Shown here piece after piece: positions 20,740 to 22,428 of a stretch of 22,428 bases of DNA (the first letter of the stretch is position 1; every line of letters begins with the position of its first letter). The notes under the pieces are model-generated. The model was given only the letters and a program-made list of their open reading frames with translations. It was not told the DNA's origin and made no database searches. Source of the stretch: Pyrenochaeta sp. MPI-SDFR-AT-0127 (Eukaryota; Ascomycota; Dothideomycetes; Pleosporales; Cucurbitariaceae); the NCBI GenBank assembly GCA_020747015.1, contig JAGTJM010000152.1, positions 1 through 22,428 on the forward strand, given 5' to 3'. Made by a program: the position numbers and the translations under genes.

Positions 20740-22100
20740 GTTATTATATAGTATCTAGGGTTACTATAATTATAGTAGTTACCTAGGGTCCTTTCTCTAT
20801 CTAGTATAGATATCTTTAAGGCTAGGCGATATATAGTAGGCTTAAAAGATAAGTAGTACTTAATAATAGGCTATATAGGTTATCTTCTAGATAGGGTCTA
20901 TAATAGGATATTATATAACTAAGTATATTTTAAGAATATTAGTAGGAGAGCTTATAACTAGATAGTTCTTCTACTCTATATTATATATATTAGGTACTCT
21001 ACTATCTATTTAAAGGAGTTATTCTAGAGGTACTTAAATCCTAGGTTAGGTACTTAAAGGCTAGGATAATCTTAATCTATAGGTAGTAAAACTACTCTAA
21101 CTTAGGTATATATCCTTTTATAGCTACTTAGAAAATATACCTTAAAGAGAGTAAAAGTTTCCTCTTTCCCTTATTATAATTAGTTAAATAGTACTCTATT
21201 CTCTACTATCTTATTTCTAGTAATAAAATAGGATTTTAGAAGATTAATTATCTATTTAGTAATCTAGAAGCTATCTATAGGGGAGTTAGCTAGGTATTAG
21301 GGCTCTAGGTATTCTCTTACTAACCCTATAGTATACCCTATACTAAGGCATATATATACTCTATCTAATAGTAATCTAAGTTAATCTTAAGTTAGTCTTA
21401 TATAAAGCTTACTATTATCTAAAGCTAGGTTCTTCCTATTACTAAGATTACTAATAGGAGGTATCTTTTCTAACCTTATTATTCTACCTATAAGTTCTAG
21501 GGGAAGTATTACTAAAGGAGAGTAGTCTCTTATAGGTTTATAGTTAGGGGTATTTTAGTAGTAGGTAGGCTAATTAGGTTTAATAGACTAGAGATAGGCT
21601 AACCTAAGTCTACTTAGTTTATATAAACTTAATCTAGTTTACTATAACTTAGTAATCCTTATATTAGGTCTAATTATATTCTAATTCTCTACTATTTTAA
21701 TTATATATTAGATTCTATTTCTATTTAGAGTACCCTCTATTTACTTATTAGCCTTAGGCTATATAATTTTTTAACTAGGTAGCCTACTACTATATTAATC
21801 TTAATAAGGATAATACTCCTATTTAAGCTAATCCTTATTTAGGGGAGATATTAGCTTAGGCTCTAATTCTCTAGGTTATTAGTAGTCTCTAAGTTTCTAC
21901 CTAGCGCTCTATATAACTTTCCTAAAGTTAATCCTTATATAGTAGTATAGGAAGTTCTAAACCTATAGGCTTTATTATTAGGAGATTAAGGGATCCTAAC
22001 TTTAGAATAATAGACTTTAATTATAAATAGATCTAAATTAGATTATATTAAATAGGGTTTAGATATAATCTTTTTAAATAAAGTAATATTATTAAGAAGC
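20740..22100 (-). pseudogene. Gypsy gag region, barely recognisable
   Basis: This stretch lies between the 5' LTR and pol on the minus strand, where gag is expected. The only motif is YYNYSNPRYY at about 20783-20745. It is what a CCHC zinc knuckle (pattern CxxCxxxxHxxxxC, for example CYNCGNPGHY) becomes if Cys goes to Tyr, Gly to Ser or Arg and His to Tyr by G-to-A and C-to-T changes. The rest of gag and its start are too decayed to read. Confidence 0.45.
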
Positions 22101-22131
22101 TATTACTAGTAAGGCGAAGTTCTTCTTATAA

Positions 22132-22423
22132 TATAATAATATAGGATAAAGGGTTCTAAAATAGATCTAAGTATAACTTAAAGGTATATAGAAGTATATA
22201 CTATAGTAGATAACTAAGAATACCTCTATTCCTATAGGTCTAGTATAGAAGGATAAGAAGAACTTATCCTACTATCTACTACTAAAGAGCTATACTTATA
22301 TATAGAAATAGGGTAATAGGGCCTAATTAGGATAGTATTAGAGGTAGGTCTAATATCCTCTAAATAAACCTCCCTTCTTATAGGAAACGTATATATATCT
22401 TATTCTATATAATAATTATTATA
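22132..22423 (-). repeat. Gypsy 5' LTR (right copy)
   Basis: Direct repeat of 15407-15704. It is upstream of gag on the minus strand, so it would contain the promoter of the element. It starts TATAATAATATAGG on + and ends ATTATTATA. No primer-binding site could be recognised beside it, as expected after such heavy mutation. Confidence 0.87.
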
Positions 22424-22428
22424 GTTAA

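Larger units (their letters stand above)
15407..22423 (-). mobile_element. Ty3/gypsy LTR retrotransposon, minus strand, heavily RIP-mutated
   Basis: About 7.0 kb bounded by direct repeats of about 295 bp (15407-15704 and 22132-22423). On the minus strand the order is 5' LTR (right), gag remains, reverse transcriptase, RNase H, integrase, polypurine tract, 3' LTR (left). Integrase after RNase H is the Ty3/gypsy order. CA and TG are almost absent and CG is rare. It is inserted into the coding frame of pogo-C. No target duplication could be confirmed: the bases flanking it are AAATT on the left and GTTAA on the right, and the right flank ends with the window. Confidence 0.87.

Noticed and set aside
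15407..22423. Repeated short AT motifs as a CRISPR or satellite array
   Set aside because: There is no regular repeat-spacer spacing; the similarity is between two LTRs and the rest is a decayed gag-pol.

Overview
This is fungal nuclear DNA, most likely from a filamentous ascomycete (Pezizomycotina; a dothideomycete would fit, but the sequence does not settle the species). The evidence is short spliced introns (about 50-170 nt) with ordinary GT/AG ends and CTAAC-like branch sites, a typical fungal FAD-oxidoreductase and an ankyrin gene, and transposons carrying the mark of repeat-induced point mutation (RIP): CA and TG dinucleotides are almost absent and coding frames are full of TAA/TAG where CAA/CAG are expected.

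Layout, left to right. (1) 1-1777: an ankyrin-repeat gene on + whose 5' end lies outside the window and which has an apparent one-base frameshift. (2) 1778-4148: mostly empty, with a decayed LINE ORF1-like fragment on the minus strand (2283-2729) and a five-copy 13-bp tandem repeat (3548-3612). (3) 4149-4883: a small three-exon gene of unknown function. (4) 5132-10504: a stack of DNA transposons. A Mutator-like element (MULE, 5132-8002, +) and a Fot1/pogo-type element (pogo-A, 8037-10204, +) have split the 5' end of a second pogo-type element lying on the minus strand (pogo-B, pieces 8003-8036 and 10205-10504). (5) 11154-13602: a four-exon FAD-linked oxidoreductase with a sugar-lactone-oxidase-type C-terminus. 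(6) 13603-15034: intergenic. (7) 15035-15406: the 5' end of a third pogo-type element (pogo-C, +), broken by (8) a complete Ty3/gypsy LTR retrotransposon on the minus strand (15407-22423), heavily mutated, with both LTRs, a polypurine tract and fossil gag, RT, RNase H and integrase.

The three host genes sit as islands of normal composition between RIP-mutated repeat blocks, as in the two-speed (AT-rich/gene-rich) compartments of many plant-associated ascomycetes. None of the transposons can encode an active protein in this copy. The host genes do not form an obvious pathway together. I found no new defence or regulatory system. The most informative structures are the nested insertions, which can be ordered from the sequence, and the one-sided RIP pattern inside pogo-A. 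Product and family names come from reading translated motifs by eye, not from database searches.
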